Below, one piece after another: positions 1-7,773 of a stretch of DNA of 21,792 nucleotides (its first letter is position 1; every line of letters begins with the position of its first letter). The position numbers were made by a program, and so were the translations under genes. The notes under the pieces were generated by a model. The model saw only the letters and a list, made by a program, of their open reading frames with translations, was not told the origin of the DNA and made no database searches. This DNA comes from JACDQM01 sp044373315. GTDB lineage: Bacteria > Pseudomonadota > Gammaproteobacteria > Burkholderiales > Burkholderiaceae_C. Location of the stretch: NCBI RefSeq assembly GCF_044373315.1, contig NZ_JBILQK010000067.1, positions 1-21,792 of the forward strand, written 5' to 3'.

Positions 1-833
1 GACTCGACGCCCTGCCGGACTTCCCCGACCACGCTGCGCAACTGGAGCACCATGCGATCCATAGCACCGAGCAGCAAGCCGAACTCGTCGCGGCGGCCAG
101 CCGGCACACGCGTGCTCAGATTGCCGGCGGCGATCTGGCCGGCCGCCTCGATGGCCTCCTGCAAAGGCCGCTGGATCGATCGGATGAGCCACACCGCGCC
201 GGCGATCAGGCCGGCAACGATGATCGCGATGAACACGGCCGAGTAACGCACGGTGCTGGCGCGCTGCTGGGCAACCTCCACCTGCAGCGCCTGCTTGGCG
301 CGCTCCTGCTCGGCCGCGAAGGCGCCCAGGACTTTCAGGTAGACCGCGACGGCTGGATTGAAGTTCTGTGTCATCTCGGTCTGCACCGCCGCGGGATCAC
401 TGGCCTTCAGCGCGCGAATCTTGGCGAGCAACTCAAGCACCTTCTTGCGCTCCGCTGCCACATCGGCCATCAAGGACTTGTCCTGTTCCGTCAGGGGCAT
501 CGCCTCGATGGACTTCTGCAATTCACTGACGTCACGAATGATCGCCGCGATGTCATCCTTGAACATCGCATCCACCGCAGGATCGCTACTGGCAGCGCCG
601 GCCTGGATCTTGGTGATGGCGGTCGTCGTCAGCCCACCCCAGCGCTTGGCTCGATCAAGCTTGGTGTCCATCGCGGCAATGCGCTCGCTGGATTCCTTCT
701 GCACCTGGTTGCTGCGTATCGCGGCAAATGAAATAACAGCAAACAGCGCAATCACCACGGCCGCCACCGACAACCACAGGCGGACTGCCACGCTGTGCCA
801 TTTGCTGGATGGGTTTGTCTCTGCTACTGCCAT
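1..833 (-). CDS. Methyl-accepting chemotaxis protein, N-terminal part (3' end outside window)
   Basis: Inner-membrane chemoreceptor that would pass periplasmic signals to the CheA/CheW array. The frame is open from an ATG at 833 to base 1, giving 277 visible residues. A short cytoplasmic tail is followed by a first membrane helix at about 19-39, an alpha-helical periplasmic ligand domain at about 40-195 (four-helix-bundle style, charged and Lys/Glu-rich), a second membrane helix at about 197-217, and a HAMP domain at about 214-267 with the motif IAAGNLSTRV and a DEFG turn. The visible end, LRSVVGEVRQGVE, matches the start of the signalling helix in this family. The cytoplasmic signalling hairpin and methylation sites lie outside the window. 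The start is supported by an AAGG ribosome site about 8 nt upstream. No close neighbour on the same strand. Being an MCP is well supported; the ligand is unknown. Confidence 0.93.
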   Translation of the reverse strand, partial: MAVAETNPSSKWHSVAVRLWLSVAAVVIALFAVISFAAIRSNQVQKESSERIAAMDTKLDRAKRWGGLTTTAITKIQAGAASSDPAVDAMFKDDIAAIIRDVSELQKSIEAMPLTEQDKSLMADVAAERKKVLELLAKIRALKASDPAAVQTEMTQNFNPAVAVYLKVLGAFAAEQERAKQALQVEVAQQRASTVRYSAVFIAIIVAGLIAGAVWLIRSIQRPLQEAIEAAGQIAAGNLSTRVPAGRRDEFGLLLGAMDRMVLQLRSVVGEVRQGVE

Positions 834-1311
834 GCAACACCTTAAGGAGTGGGGATGGGACGTCGGCTGAGCCCGCGCGACGCTCCAACTATCGCGATGC
901 TGTGGGAGTCGGGATTGATCCAGATCATGACAACACCAGCGGCGTGGAAACCGCGGACAGCGCGCGGCCCATGCGGCCGCGCGCCCGTGGCCTCACGCCG
1001 AGCTCCCGCGTTTGCGCAAACGCCACACAATGGCAGCAAATACTGGGGACAGACCCTGGGTCGCTCAGGGCTCCGATCGACATGGGTGCGCGGCTTCTTG
1101 GCTTCTTGTCCGCGTCAACGAATGATCTAATGGAAAGTGTGCGCACACCAACATTACCAGCTTGGTGCATCAGAGCGAGTGGAAACCCCAAGTGCGTGCA
1201 TGCTGTCGACTACCTACATTGCGAAGCACTCGATGCAGTCATTGTGCGAACAGCGGCTGCCAGGCGGGGCTGAGGAGACAAATACAAGCAGATCTAATAC
1301 GAACGAATTCA

Positions 1312-1324
1312 GTGACACTGTCAC
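1312..1324. repeat. Perfect palindrome, 6-bp arms around one base
   Basis: GTGACA-C-TGTCAC is exactly symmetric and lies in an A+T-rich segment just before the terminator at 1331. AATT occurs on both sides. It could be an operator for a dimeric regulator of the downstream permease, or the 5' stem of a small-RNA end. The symmetry is seen directly; the role is not known. Confidence 0.5.
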
Positions 1325-1330
1325 AATTCC

Positions 1331-1358
1331 AGGGCACCTTCGGGTGCCCTTTTTATTT
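1331..1358 (+). terminator. Intrinsic terminator with UUCG tetraloop
   Basis: AGGGCACC-TTCG-GGTGCCCT forms a perfect 8-bp stem closed by a C(UUCG)G tetraloop, followed directly by TTTTATTT. It is oriented to stop rightward transcription. No gene is recognised immediately upstream on the + strand, so what it terminates is unclear: a small RNA, or spurious transcription entering the permease gene that starts 30 bases on. Confidence 0.88.
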
Positions 1359-1387
1359 CCTGCTCCAGCGCCTGGACGGCCTCGCCG

Positions 1388-2152
1388 ATGCTTGTTGAGA
1401 CCCTGACTGTTGCCCTGGCGTCACTGCTGGCCGGCTTTGTGGATGCGATCGTGGGCGGGGGAGGGCTGGTGCTCGTGCCGGCCCTTTTCAGTGTCTTTCC
1501 TCAGGCACCGCCGGCGACGCTGTTCGGTACCAACAAAGCTGCGTCCGTCTGGGGCACCGCCTGGGCCAGCATGCAGTTCGCACGGCGCGTCACCCTGCCG
1601 TGGGCATCCTTGCTGCCGGCCTGTGGCGCGGCACTGATCGGCGGCTTTACCGGCGCCTGGACCGTCACCCTGGTCAGTGCGGAGGGCCTGCGCAAACTCT
1701 TGCCCATCATCCTGCTGGGCGTGCTGATCTATACCCTGGTCAAGAAGGACCTGGGGCGCCATCACGAACCGCGCCACAGCGGCCACGCGCAAACCCTTCG
1801 GGCCTGCGCGATCGGTCTTCTGATCGGCTTCTACGACGGCTTCTTCGGTCCGGGCACCGGCAGTTTCTTCGTGTTCTTGTTCGTGCGCCTGCTGGGTTTC
1901 GACTTCCTGCATGCCTCGGCCAGCGCCAAGCTGCTCAACACCACGACCAACGGAGCGGCGCTGCTGCTGTTCGCCTGGAAGGGCCATGTCTGGTGGCATC
2001 TGGCGCTGGTGATGGCCGTCACGAACGTGATCGGCAGTCTGCTGGGCACGCGGCTGGCGCTCAAGCATGGCGCGGGGTTCGTGCGCGGCGTCTTCATCCT
2101 TGTCGTTGGATCCTTGATCATCAAGACCGGCTGGGATGCCTTCGGACGCTGA
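1388..2152 (+). CDS. TauE/SafE (YfcA-type) membrane permease
   Basis: Integral inner-membrane protein of the sulfite exporter TauE/SafE family, 254 residues, the usual length. The family is built from two homologous halves, and both signature segments are visible: GFVDAIVGGGGLVLVPA near residue 16 and GFYDGFFGPGTGSFF near residue 148, each followed by a hydrophobic helix. About seven or eight hydrophobic segments fill the rest, with a polar Arg/His-rich loop near residues 120-136. Substrates in this family are usually sulfur-containing anions or organic sulfonates, but the actual substrate cannot be read from sequence. The ATG fits the conserved N-terminus although no strong ribosome site precedes it. 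The HDOD gene follows after 47 bases; no functional link is obvious. Confidence 0.88.
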   Translation: MLVETLTVALASLLAGFVDAIVGGGGLVLVPALFSVFPQAPPATLFGTNKAASVWGTAWASMQFARRVTLPWASLLPACGAALIGGFTGAWTVTLVSAEGLRKLLPIILLGVLIYTLVKKDLGRHHEPRHSGHAQTLRACAIGLLIGFYDGFFGPGTGSFFVFLFVRLLGFDFLHASASAKLLNTTTNGAALLLFAWKGHVWWHLALVMAVTNVIGSLLGTRLALKHGAGFVRGVFILVVGSLIIKTGWDAFGR

Positions 2153-2199
2153 GCGGCGCTACTATTGGCACCCGGCACAGATCAATCCACCTATAAGCC

Positions 2200-3018
2200 A
2201 TGCCTGTCGATCCGCAACTGCGCACCCTGGACATCGAGATCCCCACCCAACCCGAGGTGCTGGTCAAGCTGTCACTGCTGATGGCGGACGAGGATGTGGA
2301 TCTGCCGGCCATCTCGGCCCTGGTTGAATCCGACATGGCTCTCGCCGCCGCGGTGATGAAAGCGGTCAACTCATCGCTGTACGGCTTGCAGGGGCGCGTG
2401 CAGACCGTGCATCAGGCGCTGACCTATCTGGGCATGCGAGAAGTCGCGGCCATCACCTTCGAGATGGGCCTGCGTGCCGCATTTCCGCCAGCGGCCGAGC
2501 TTGAGCCCATCTGGAGCCGCGCTTCCCAACGCGGCCTGTTGATGGGTCGCATGGGTCAGATGCTGGGCGTCGATCCCTGGGCCGCGCACTCGGCGGGCCT
2601 GTTCGAGGAATGCGGCAAGGCCGTGCTGTACCGTCACGCGCCGGCCCACTACCCGGCCATGCTGCGCGCGGCGCAGAAAGATAGCGAGCTCGTGCAGCTG
2701 GAGCACACCGCCTTCGGCGTCAGCCATGACGCCCTGGGTGCCGCCTTGTGCGAAAGCTGGGGCCTTGCACCCACCGCCGTGGCGAGCGTGCGGCACCATG
2801 TGCAGGTACAGGAGAGCCTGCTGATGCCGGACGTGGTCCAGCGTCGCAGCGTGCTCGCCATCTCGGCGATGGCCTGGGCCCTGCTGAACCGGCCGGACGA
2901 GATCGAGGACATCGCGCGCGACATCGCGCCGCAAGCCCAGCTGGACGAAACCCTGGTGCTGCGTGCCGCGCGGCGGGTGCACGAACAGCTGCTCGAAGCC
3001 CAAGAGCGCGGTCGCTGA
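2200..3018 (+). CDS. HDOD domain protein
   Basis: Cytoplasmic 272-residue protein consisting essentially of one HDOD domain. The family fold is related to HD phosphohydrolases but usually lacks the metal-binding His-Asp pair, and it acts in signalling rather than as a proven enzyme. Family landmarks seen: PTQPEVLVKLSLLMADEDVD near the N-terminus, the helix containing SDMALAAAVMKAVNSSLYG, then VQTVHQALTYLGMREV and AGLFEECGKAVLY. The HDOD core covers about residues 10-210, and the C-terminal 60 residues are helical without a recognised second domain (no GGDEF, EAL or receiver). The sequence at 2153-2199 is too short to resolve a promoter, so co-transcription with the permease is possible. It converges on the diguanylate cyclase gene, with a gap of 26 bases. 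Confidence 0.88.
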   Translation: MPVDPQLRTLDIEIPTQPEVLVKLSLLMADEDVDLPAISALVESDMALAAAVMKAVNSSLYGLQGRVQTVHQALTYLGMREVAAITFEMGLRAAFPPAAELEPIWSRASQRGLLMGRMGQMLGVDPWAAHSAGLFEECGKAVLYRHAPAHYPAMLRAAQKDSELVQLEHTAFGVSHDALGAALCESWGLAPTAVASVRHHVQVQESLLMPDVVQRRSVLAISAMAWALLNRPDEIEDIARDIAPQAQLDETLVLRAARRVHEQLLEAQERGR

Positions 3019-3044
3019 CAGCGCGTCCCTGAGGGATACGGCCT

Positions 3045-4358
3045 TCAGGCCGCCAGGCTCAGCCGGTCGCGCCCGGCATGCTTGGCGATAGCCAGCGCCT
3101 CATCGGCAGCCTGCAGCATCGCCTGAGAGCTCAGGTAGGGATGCTGCGCACTGTAGGCCGACAGACCGATGCTGACGGTCAGCACGCCATCGGACACCGG
3201 ACTGCCTGGGTTGAGCAATCCCAGCGAACGCCAGTCTTCGCGCAACTGCTCCAGCAGCCCCTGAGCCGAGTGCAAGTCAAAACCGGGCAGCAGCGCCACG
3301 AACTCCTCACCGCCCAGTCGAGCGACCAGGTCGGTATCCCGCTTGAAGCGCTCACTCAGCAAACGGGCAAAAGCCTGCAGGGCCTGATCGCCGGCGCCAT
3401 GGCCATGCACCTGATTGAAATGCTTGAAGGCATCGAGATCCATCACCGCCAGTGCCAGCTGGCTGTGCTGACGCTGGGCACGCTTGAACTCGCGCCGCAG
3501 CGCATCGTCAAACTCCCGGCGATTGGCCAGCCCTGTCAAGGCGTCGACACGCGACAGTGCGGCCAGCTCGCGCTGCTTGCTGTCCAGCGCCTGCTCAGCG
3601 GCGCGCAGGGCCGCCGACTGCCGCGCGATTTCCTGGGTCAGGGCATCGGCACGCGACTGTTCACGCTGCAGCTGGCTGTCGACGCTCTGCTGCACATGGA
3701 CGAGTGCGGCCTCCATCTGGCGCAGTTCCCGCGGCGCATGCCGAGGCGCAATCGACCAGTCAAACTGGCTGGGCGGCTGGCTCGCATCAAAGCGCCGAAT
3801 CTCTTCGGTCAACCTGCGCAGATGCCGAAGCAGGGAGCGGTCCACCAACCAAGCCGCCGCCAGGCCCAGCAGCAAAACCAGCGCCAGGTCCTGAGCCAGC
3901 TGGAGTTGCAGGCGATCCTGGCTCAACACATGCCCCAGCGTCAGCGCCGGCATCACCACATGCACCGATCCCAAGGGGCTGTCGGCAAGCGGCGTCAGCA
4001 GCGCGAATTCACTGTGCGCCTGCACGGTGCCGGCCGGCGGCATGCGCCCAGCCTCCAGCTTGCGTCCGTCCGCCAGCTTGAGCTCCAGGCCCTGAATGCC
4101 GTGGCGCTGCAACATGGTCGCCATCAAGGACCGGGCCTGATCCTCACGGGCTTGCGCAAGCGTCCGGGCCAGCGGCTCGGCATAGATCAGCGGCAGTGCC
4201 TTCAGGTCCAGCGCCTGCTGCTCGCTGCGCAGATCCAGGTCCTGCTGCACCCGCCAGGCCCCGAACACGGCCGCAAGCGACAGCCCCAGCACGAGCAGTG
4301 CCAGGCTGGTGCGTGATTTCACCGCAGCCTGCATATCGGTGAGCGAACGGGTGTTCAT
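3045..4358 (-). CDS. Membrane-bound diguanylate cyclase (GGDEF)
   Basis: Makes cyclic di-GMP from two GTP at the inner membrane. 437 residues from ATG 4358. First membrane helix about 17-37, a periplasmic sensor region about 38-155 with no recognised fold, second helix about 157-173, a HAMP-like and coiled-coil linker about 175-270, then GGDEF from VDALTGLANRREFD (about 271) to the C-terminus. The active-site loop is RLGGEEF (GGEEF at 349-353), a functional variant. RDTD at 340-343 lies five residues before it, which is the RxxD inhibitory site, so product inhibition is expected. An in-frame ATG at 4484 would add 42 residues rich in Trp, Pro and Arg with no family resemblance and would engulf the probable promoter, so I reject it. 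The signal sensed is unknown. Confidence 0.9.
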   Translation of the reverse strand: MNTRSLTDMQAAVKSRTSLALLVLGLSLAAVFGAWRVQQDLDLRSEQQALDLKALPLIYAEPLARTLAQAREDQARSLMATMLQRHGIQGLELKLADGRKLEAGRMPPAGTVQAHSEFALLTPLADSPLGSVHVVMPALTLGHVLSQDRLQLQLAQDLALVLLLGLAAAWLVDRSLLRHLRRLTEEIRRFDASQPPSQFDWSIAPRHAPRELRQMEAALVHVQQSVDSQLQREQSRADALTQEIARQSAALRAAEQALDSKQRELAALSRVDALTGLANRREFDDALRREFKRAQRQHSQLALAVMDLDAFKHFNQVHGHGAGDQALQAFARLLSERFKRDTDLVARLGGEEFVALLPGFDLHSAQGLLEQLREDWRSLGLLNPGSPVSDGVLTVSIGLSAYSAQHPYLSSQAMLQAADEALAIAKHAGRDRLSLAA

Positions 4359-4387
4359 GGAAGTCCGTACAGCAAAGGAACGCTCCG

Positions 4388-4415
4388 ATTGTGCCCAGCG
4401 AAGGGGCGCCGTCAG
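4388..4415 (-). promoter_or_regulatory. Possible sigma-70 promoter of the diguanylate cyclase gene
   Basis: On the minus strand CTGACG and CACAAT are separated by 16 bases, and the predicted start point lies about 22 bases before the ATG at 4358. Both hexamers match the consensus only partly (about 4 of 6). This is inference from spacing and position. Confidence 0.35.
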
Positions 4416-4493
4416 GCTGGGGCTTTCCCAGTGGTCGCACAGGCCACCTGCCTGGATCGGGGAGGCGCATCCGCGCCACGGCACACGGCGTTC

Positions 4494-5426
4494 TCAGCCA
4501 GGCAGCAGGGCCAGGCTGCGCCTTGATTCAAAGCATCGCTGCTGCCCGGTGCACGGATCGCTGAAGGCCAGCGCCCGCGCCAGCAGCTGCAGCGGCCGGT
4601 CGAAATCGGAGGCCTCGCTGCTGGGCAGCAGCACCGGATAGATGCGGTCGCCGACGATGGGCAGGCCCAGCGCGTTCATCTGGGCACGCAGCTGGTGCTT
4701 GCGGCCGCTGAACGGACGCAGTGCGTAATGCGCCAGCCCGCCCGGCAGCAATCGCAGCAACTCGATGTGCGTCTCGGCATTCGGCAGGCCTTCGACCTCT
4801 TGCATCTGCATGAATGCATCAGCCCGTTCCTGCAGCCGACTGCAGTAGCGCATCGGCAGGGTCAGGTCTTGCCGGGCCTGGGTCGGCTCGGCTGCGATGG
4901 CTTCATAAAGCTTGTCCACCTGCCGCTCGCGAAACAGCCGCTGGTAGGCATCACGGCTGTCCGGGCGGACAGCGAAGACCGTCAGGCCCGCCGTCTCGCG
5001 GTCGATGCGGTGGATGGGAGTCAGGGTGGCGATGCCCAGGCGCTTCTTCAGCCGCGTCAACAAGGTCTGCTGCACGTAGCGGCCCTTGGGCGTCACCGGC
5101 AGGAAGTGCGGCTTGTCCGCCACCACCAGCCAGTCGTCCTGGAACAGCACCGTCTCCTCGAACGGGATGTCCGGCTCGGCATGCTGCTGGCGGTAGTAAT
5201 AGATCCGCACCGCAGCCCGGTATTCCGAATCGGGCGGCAGCGGCCGCCCTGCCTCGTCAAGCACCTCGGCGCGTGCCATGCGCGCCAGCCACTCCGCGCG
5301 CGGGACCAAGGGCAGGCGCTCGACCAGATAGTCGACCAGGGATGACCAGCTGCCGGCGGGACAGGCCAGCGCGCTGGCACTGACGCCATCGCGCATCGGC
5401 AGATCCAGCTTGGGCGGTCGGCTCAC
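4494..5426 (-). CDS. RluA-family RNA pseudouridine synthase
   Basis: Isomerises uridine to pseudouridine in RNA. The catalytic motif HRIDRETAGL is present, with the nucleophilic Asp at residue 142 counted from the GTG. Other family segments: PFEETVLFQDDWLVVADKPH (start of the catalytic fold), FSGRKHQLRAQMNALGLPIVGD near the C-terminus. The N-terminal 75 residues resemble a short S4-like region. GTG at 5424-5426 overlaps the stop of the upstream gene (GTGA), which suggests translational coupling. It keeps LDLPMRDGV, which I recall as conserved in relatives. ATG 5396 (300 residues) is the alternative start. Neither has a strong ribosome site. The exact RNA target cannot be told from sequence: several RluA-type paralogues occur per genome, modifying 23S rRNA or tRNA. 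Last gene of the murA-like cluster. Confidence 0.88.
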   Translation of the reverse strand: MSRPPKLDLPMRDGVSASALACPAGSWSSLVDYLVERLPLVPRAEWLARMARAEVLDEAGRPLPPDSEYRAAVRIYYYRQQHAEPDIPFEETVLFQDDWLVVADKPHFLPVTPKGRYVQQTLLTRLKKRLGIATLTPIHRIDRETAGLTVFAVRPDSRDAYQRLFRERQVDKLYEAIAAEPTQARQDLTLPMRYCSRLQERADAFMQMQEVEGLPNAETHIELLRLLPGGLAHYALRPFSGRKHQLRAQMNALGLPIVGDRIYPVLLPSSEASDFDRPLQLLARALAFSDPCTGQQRCFESRRSLALLPG

Positions 5427-6361
5427 TCCAGCTGCGGGCCGCGGCGGGCGCGGTCGTCCAGAAATCGGATCAGCCGCGCCCGCTCTGCGGCGGACGCCGA
5501 CTCGCCCAGCCACTGGCGCTTCCAGACATGGCGCTTCGGATCCTGAGCCAGCCGCCGCACGGCCGCATCAATGGCCTCGATCTGCTCGCGCCCCTCCGCG
5601 TTCCGGGTGCAGGAGGCGTAGGCCAGGTCCAGCGTCTCCAACTCAGCGATGGGCAGCAGCAGCAGATCGGGTTCGCGGCGGGCATCCCGCTTGCCGTCTT
5701 CGGTGGCGTCGCCAAGAAACTGCTGCACCGCTTCCGCGTACTCCAAGGTGTAGTCCATGCGCCCAGCCCGCAACATGGCCAGCAAGGTCTTGTTGCTCGT
5801 GGTCACCACCGTGTCCAGTGCCCTGCCATGCGCCTGCTTCAGCAGCGGATCCAGGGTGTTGCCGAAAGAGCGCTCGCGGGCAACCAGCCCTTTCAGGCTG
5901 CGTGTCTGCAACAGGCCTGTGATGGCTACCGGCGTGCCCAGCGACTGAAAGCGCTCCATCCGGTCCCGACGGACGACCAACTGCACCTGGTGCGAGCTCG
6001 GCGCAGGAAACATCGGCGTGAAATAGCGGCTGGCCAGACGCTCGGGCACGCGCTTGTGCAGGACCGAGCAGATGGTCTGGCCACCACGCACCATCAGCTC
6101 GAAGCGCGGCAGGCTGGCCTCGACAAACTCATGCCGGTACTGCGGCAGTTGGCCGATCAGCAGGCGAAGGAAACCATCACGCTCGCCGTAACCAAGATCG
6201 GCGACGCTCAGCGGTGTCTTTCCGACGGCATAGCTGAAATGCGGCGGCGCGTCCTGGACCAGCCAGCGAATGACCGGTTGGGCGTGGGTAGGCACCGCCA
6301 GGCCAACGCCCAGCAGCGCCGCCGCAAGCGCACGAGTCAGGGTCTGCATCACCGTTCGCAT
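5423..6361 (-). CDS. Periplasmic substrate-binding-like protein (TIGR02285 type)
   Basis: 312 residues from ATG 6361. A Sec signal peptide is visible (basic start, hydrophobic core TRALAAALLGVGLAVP, cleavage near THAQ), so the mature protein is periplasmic. The mature start VIRWLVQDAPPHF and the later segments match the bacterial extracellular solute-binding protein 3 fold, in the group I recall as TIGR02285, which has no assigned ligand. No ABC permease or ATPase gene lies nearby, so it may be an orphan sensor-like binding protein rather than a transporter part. It begins 8 bases after the murA-like stop and its stop overlaps the start of the pseudouridine synthase gene, which indicates one transcript. 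A further ATG at 6349 is possible but has a poorer context. Family assignment is fairly sure, function unknown. Confidence 0.8.
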   Translation of the reverse strand: MRTVMQTLTRALAAALLGVGLAVPTHAQPVIRWLVQDAPPHFSYAVGKTPLSVADLGYGERDGFLRLLIGQLPQYRHEFVEASLPRFELMVRGGQTICSVLHKRVPERLASRYFTPMFPAPSSHQVQLVVRRDRMERFQSLGTPVAITGLLQTRSLKGLVARERSFGNTLDPLLKQAHGRALDTVVTTSNKTLLAMLRAGRMDYTLEYAEAVQQFLGDATEDGKRDARREPDLLLLPIAELETLDLAYASCTRNAEGREQIEAIDAAVRRLAQDPKRHVWKRQWLGESASAAERARLIRFLDDRARRGPQLE

Positions 6362-6369
6362 CGGATCGA

Positions 6370-7671
6370 TCAGTCGCCTTCGACCCACTCGATCCTCGCA
6401 CCCAGCGTGCAGATGTTCTCGACGAAGTGCGGATGCGCGCGCCGGATCGGCGTAGCGTTGCGAATCACCGAGCGGCCGGGGATGCTGGCCGCCACCATCA
6501 GCAGCGCGATCGCGACGCGGATGATGTAAGGGCTCTCGACCTCACTGGCGTGCAGCGGCTTGCCGCCGAAGGTCACCATGCGGTGCGGGTCCGACAGGAA
6601 CGCATGCGCACCAAACTTGGCCAGCTCCGAGGTCCAGCCCATCGCGCCGTCGTAGATCTTGTTCCAGAACATCACGCTGCCTTCGGCCTTGACGCCCAGC
6701 GCGACAAAGATCGGCAGCAGGTCCACCGGCAGATAGGGCCAGGGCGCCGCCTCGACCTTCTGCAGGATGTTGCGCGTGAAAGGCTCCTTGACCTTCAGCG
6801 GACCATCGGTTTCGGCGCACGACCAGCCGTTCTCGTGCACGATGCGCACGCCGAACTTGGCGAAAGTGCGGTCGATCAGCGGGAACTGCTCGGGCGTCGA
6901 GTTCTTCACCTCGACCCGGCCGCCGGTGATGGCTCCCAAAGCCAGGAAGGTGACGATCTCGTGGAAGTCCTCGGCAAAGGTGAAGTCACCACCGCCCAGG
7001 CGCTCCACGCCGCTGATCTTCAGGCGCGAGGTGCCCAGGCCATCGATCTTGGCGCCCAGCATCTGCATGAACTGGCAGAACTCCTGCACATGCGGCTCGG
7101 AGGCGGCATTCATCAACGTGGACGTGCCCTCGGCCAGCGCGGCGCACAGCACGAAGTTCTCGGTGGTGGTCACCGAGGCGTAATCAGTCCAGTGGTCATT
7201 GGCACGCAGCTTGGCGCCCACATCCAGCAGCAGGCCGTCGGGCTGGCGCTCGACGCGGGCGCCGAAGCGCTCGAAGACCTCCACATGCGGGTCGATCTCG
7301 CGCGCGCCAAGCGTACAGCCCTTGACGTCGTCCTCGATGCGCGCCGCGCCGAAGCGCGCCATCAGCCCCGGCACCAGCATGATGGAACTGCGCATCTCCT
7401 CGGGCAGGCGGTCGGTGGCCGAATTGAAATGCGTGTCGCGGTGGTGCACGTCCAGCACGCCGGTCTTGTAGTCGATCTCGACCTGGCTGCCCAGCTTGCG
7501 GAAGACCTCCAGGATCTTGCGCACATCGGTGATCTCGGGCACGCCGCGCAGGCGCACCGGCTCGCGCGTCAGCAGCGTGGCGCAGAGGATGGGCAGCACC
7601 GCATTCTTGTTGGCCGAGGGAACGATGCGGCCGCTTAGAGGCGTGCCGCCGTGGACGATCAGATTGGACAT
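6370..7671 (-). CDS. murA: UDP-N-acetylglucosamine 1-carboxyvinyltransferase (MurA-like)
   Basis: MurA moves enolpyruvate from PEP to UDP-GlcNAc, the first committed step of peptidoglycan synthesis, in the cytoplasm. 433 residues, close to the usual length of about 420. Active-site features kept: Lys22 in SANKNAVLPI, the PEP-reactive Cys119 in GCTLGAREID (Cys115 in E. coli), Arg124 in the same loop, and Asp317 in LPVDLLP aligned with Asp305. The second half differs from canonical MurA: the DLRAS segment reads EVESP (near 377-381) and the usual DRGY motif is replaced by IRRAHPHF (409-416), where one Arg still aligns with Arg397. It may therefore be a second, specialised MurA. Upstream of the ATG the transcript is C/T-rich, with no Shine-Dalgarno. 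First gene of a three-gene cluster, divergent from psd. Confidence 0.85.
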   Translation of the reverse strand: MSNLIVHGGTPLSGRIVPSANKNAVLPILCATLLTREPVRLRGVPEITDVRKILEVFRKLGSQVEIDYKTGVLDVHHRDTHFNSATDRLPEEMRSSIMLVPGLMARFGAARIEDDVKGCTLGAREIDPHVEVFERFGARVERQPDGLLLDVGAKLRANDHWTDYASVTTTENFVLCAALAEGTSTLMNAASEPHVQEFCQFMQMLGAKIDGLGTSRLKISGVERLGGGDFTFAEDFHEIVTFLALGAITGGRVEVKNSTPEQFPLIDRTFAKFGVRIVHENGWSCAETDGPLKVKEPFTRNILQKVEAAPWPYLPVDLLPIFVALGVKAEGSVMFWNKIYDGAMGWTSELAKFGAHAFLSDPHRMVTFGGKPLHASEVESPYIIRVAIALLMVAASIPGRSVIRNATPIRRAHPHFVENICTLGARIEWVEGD

Positions 7672-7724
7672 GGAGGAGGGGTGCGAGGCCGGTGGTTCGA
7701 GGGGCGGTCGGTGCCGCAGGGCGC

Positions 7725-7730
7725 ATTATC
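7725..7730 (-). promoter_or_regulatory. Possible -10 element of the murA-like gene
   Basis: GATAAT on the minus strand matches the -10 consensus in five of six positions and would start a transcript about 47 bases before the ATG. No good -35 hexamer is found at the normal spacing. It sits beside the psd -10 on the other strand, so the two promoters would be back to back and might compete. Confidence 0.35.
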
Positions 7731-7738
7731 CCGCTGGC

Positions 7739-7744
7739 TACAAT
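7739..7744 (+). promoter_or_regulatory. Probable -10 element of psd
   Basis: TACAAT, one mismatch from the sigma-70 -10 consensus, with a predicted start about 23 bases before the psd GTG. The -35 region is weak. A TG pair lies two bases before it, one base off the extended -10 position. Confidence 0.45.
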
Positions 7745-7773
7745 CCCGCACCCTGTATCCGAGAGTTTTCGCC

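Larger units (their letters stand above)
842..1387. other. Gene-poor intergenic stretch
   Basis: About 550 bases separate the divergent receptor and permease genes. Open frames across it show no recognisable domain, no good ribosome site and no consistent codon bias, so I call no protein. It holds an intrinsic terminator (1331-1358) and a 13-base palindrome (1312-1324). The segment 1270-1330 is clearly richer in A+T than its surroundings, as expected for a regulatory or small-RNA region. A GGGGACAGACCC string at about 1045-1056 resembles a motif I associate with REP/RAYT repeats, and a CCCTG/CAGGG pair lies next to it. The receptor's promoter must also lie here, but no convincing sigma-28 or sigma-70 pair was found. 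Confidence 0.6.

Noticed and set aside
870..905. Possible sigma-28 promoter for the chemoreceptor
   Set aside because: Only CGATA of the -10 matches and no TAAA lies at the right distance.
809..1273. Open frames across the gene-poor region, up to 154 codons
   Set aside because: No domain, no ribosome site, mixed codon use, and partial overlap with the receptor gene; they look like chance frames in G+C-rich DNA.
3039..3054. Terminator between HDOD and cyclase genes
   Set aside because: CGGCC-TTCA-GGCCG is only a five-base stem, overlaps the cyclase's last codons and has no T-run.
4359..4484. 42-residue N-terminal extension of the diguanylate cyclase
   Set aside because: The extension has no family resemblance and would cover the likely promoter; ATG 4358 leads directly into the membrane helix.
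5423..7671. A novel cell-wall/RNA modification system from the three-gene cluster
   Set aside because: Tight spacing shows co-transcription only; nothing in the proteins supports a joint function.
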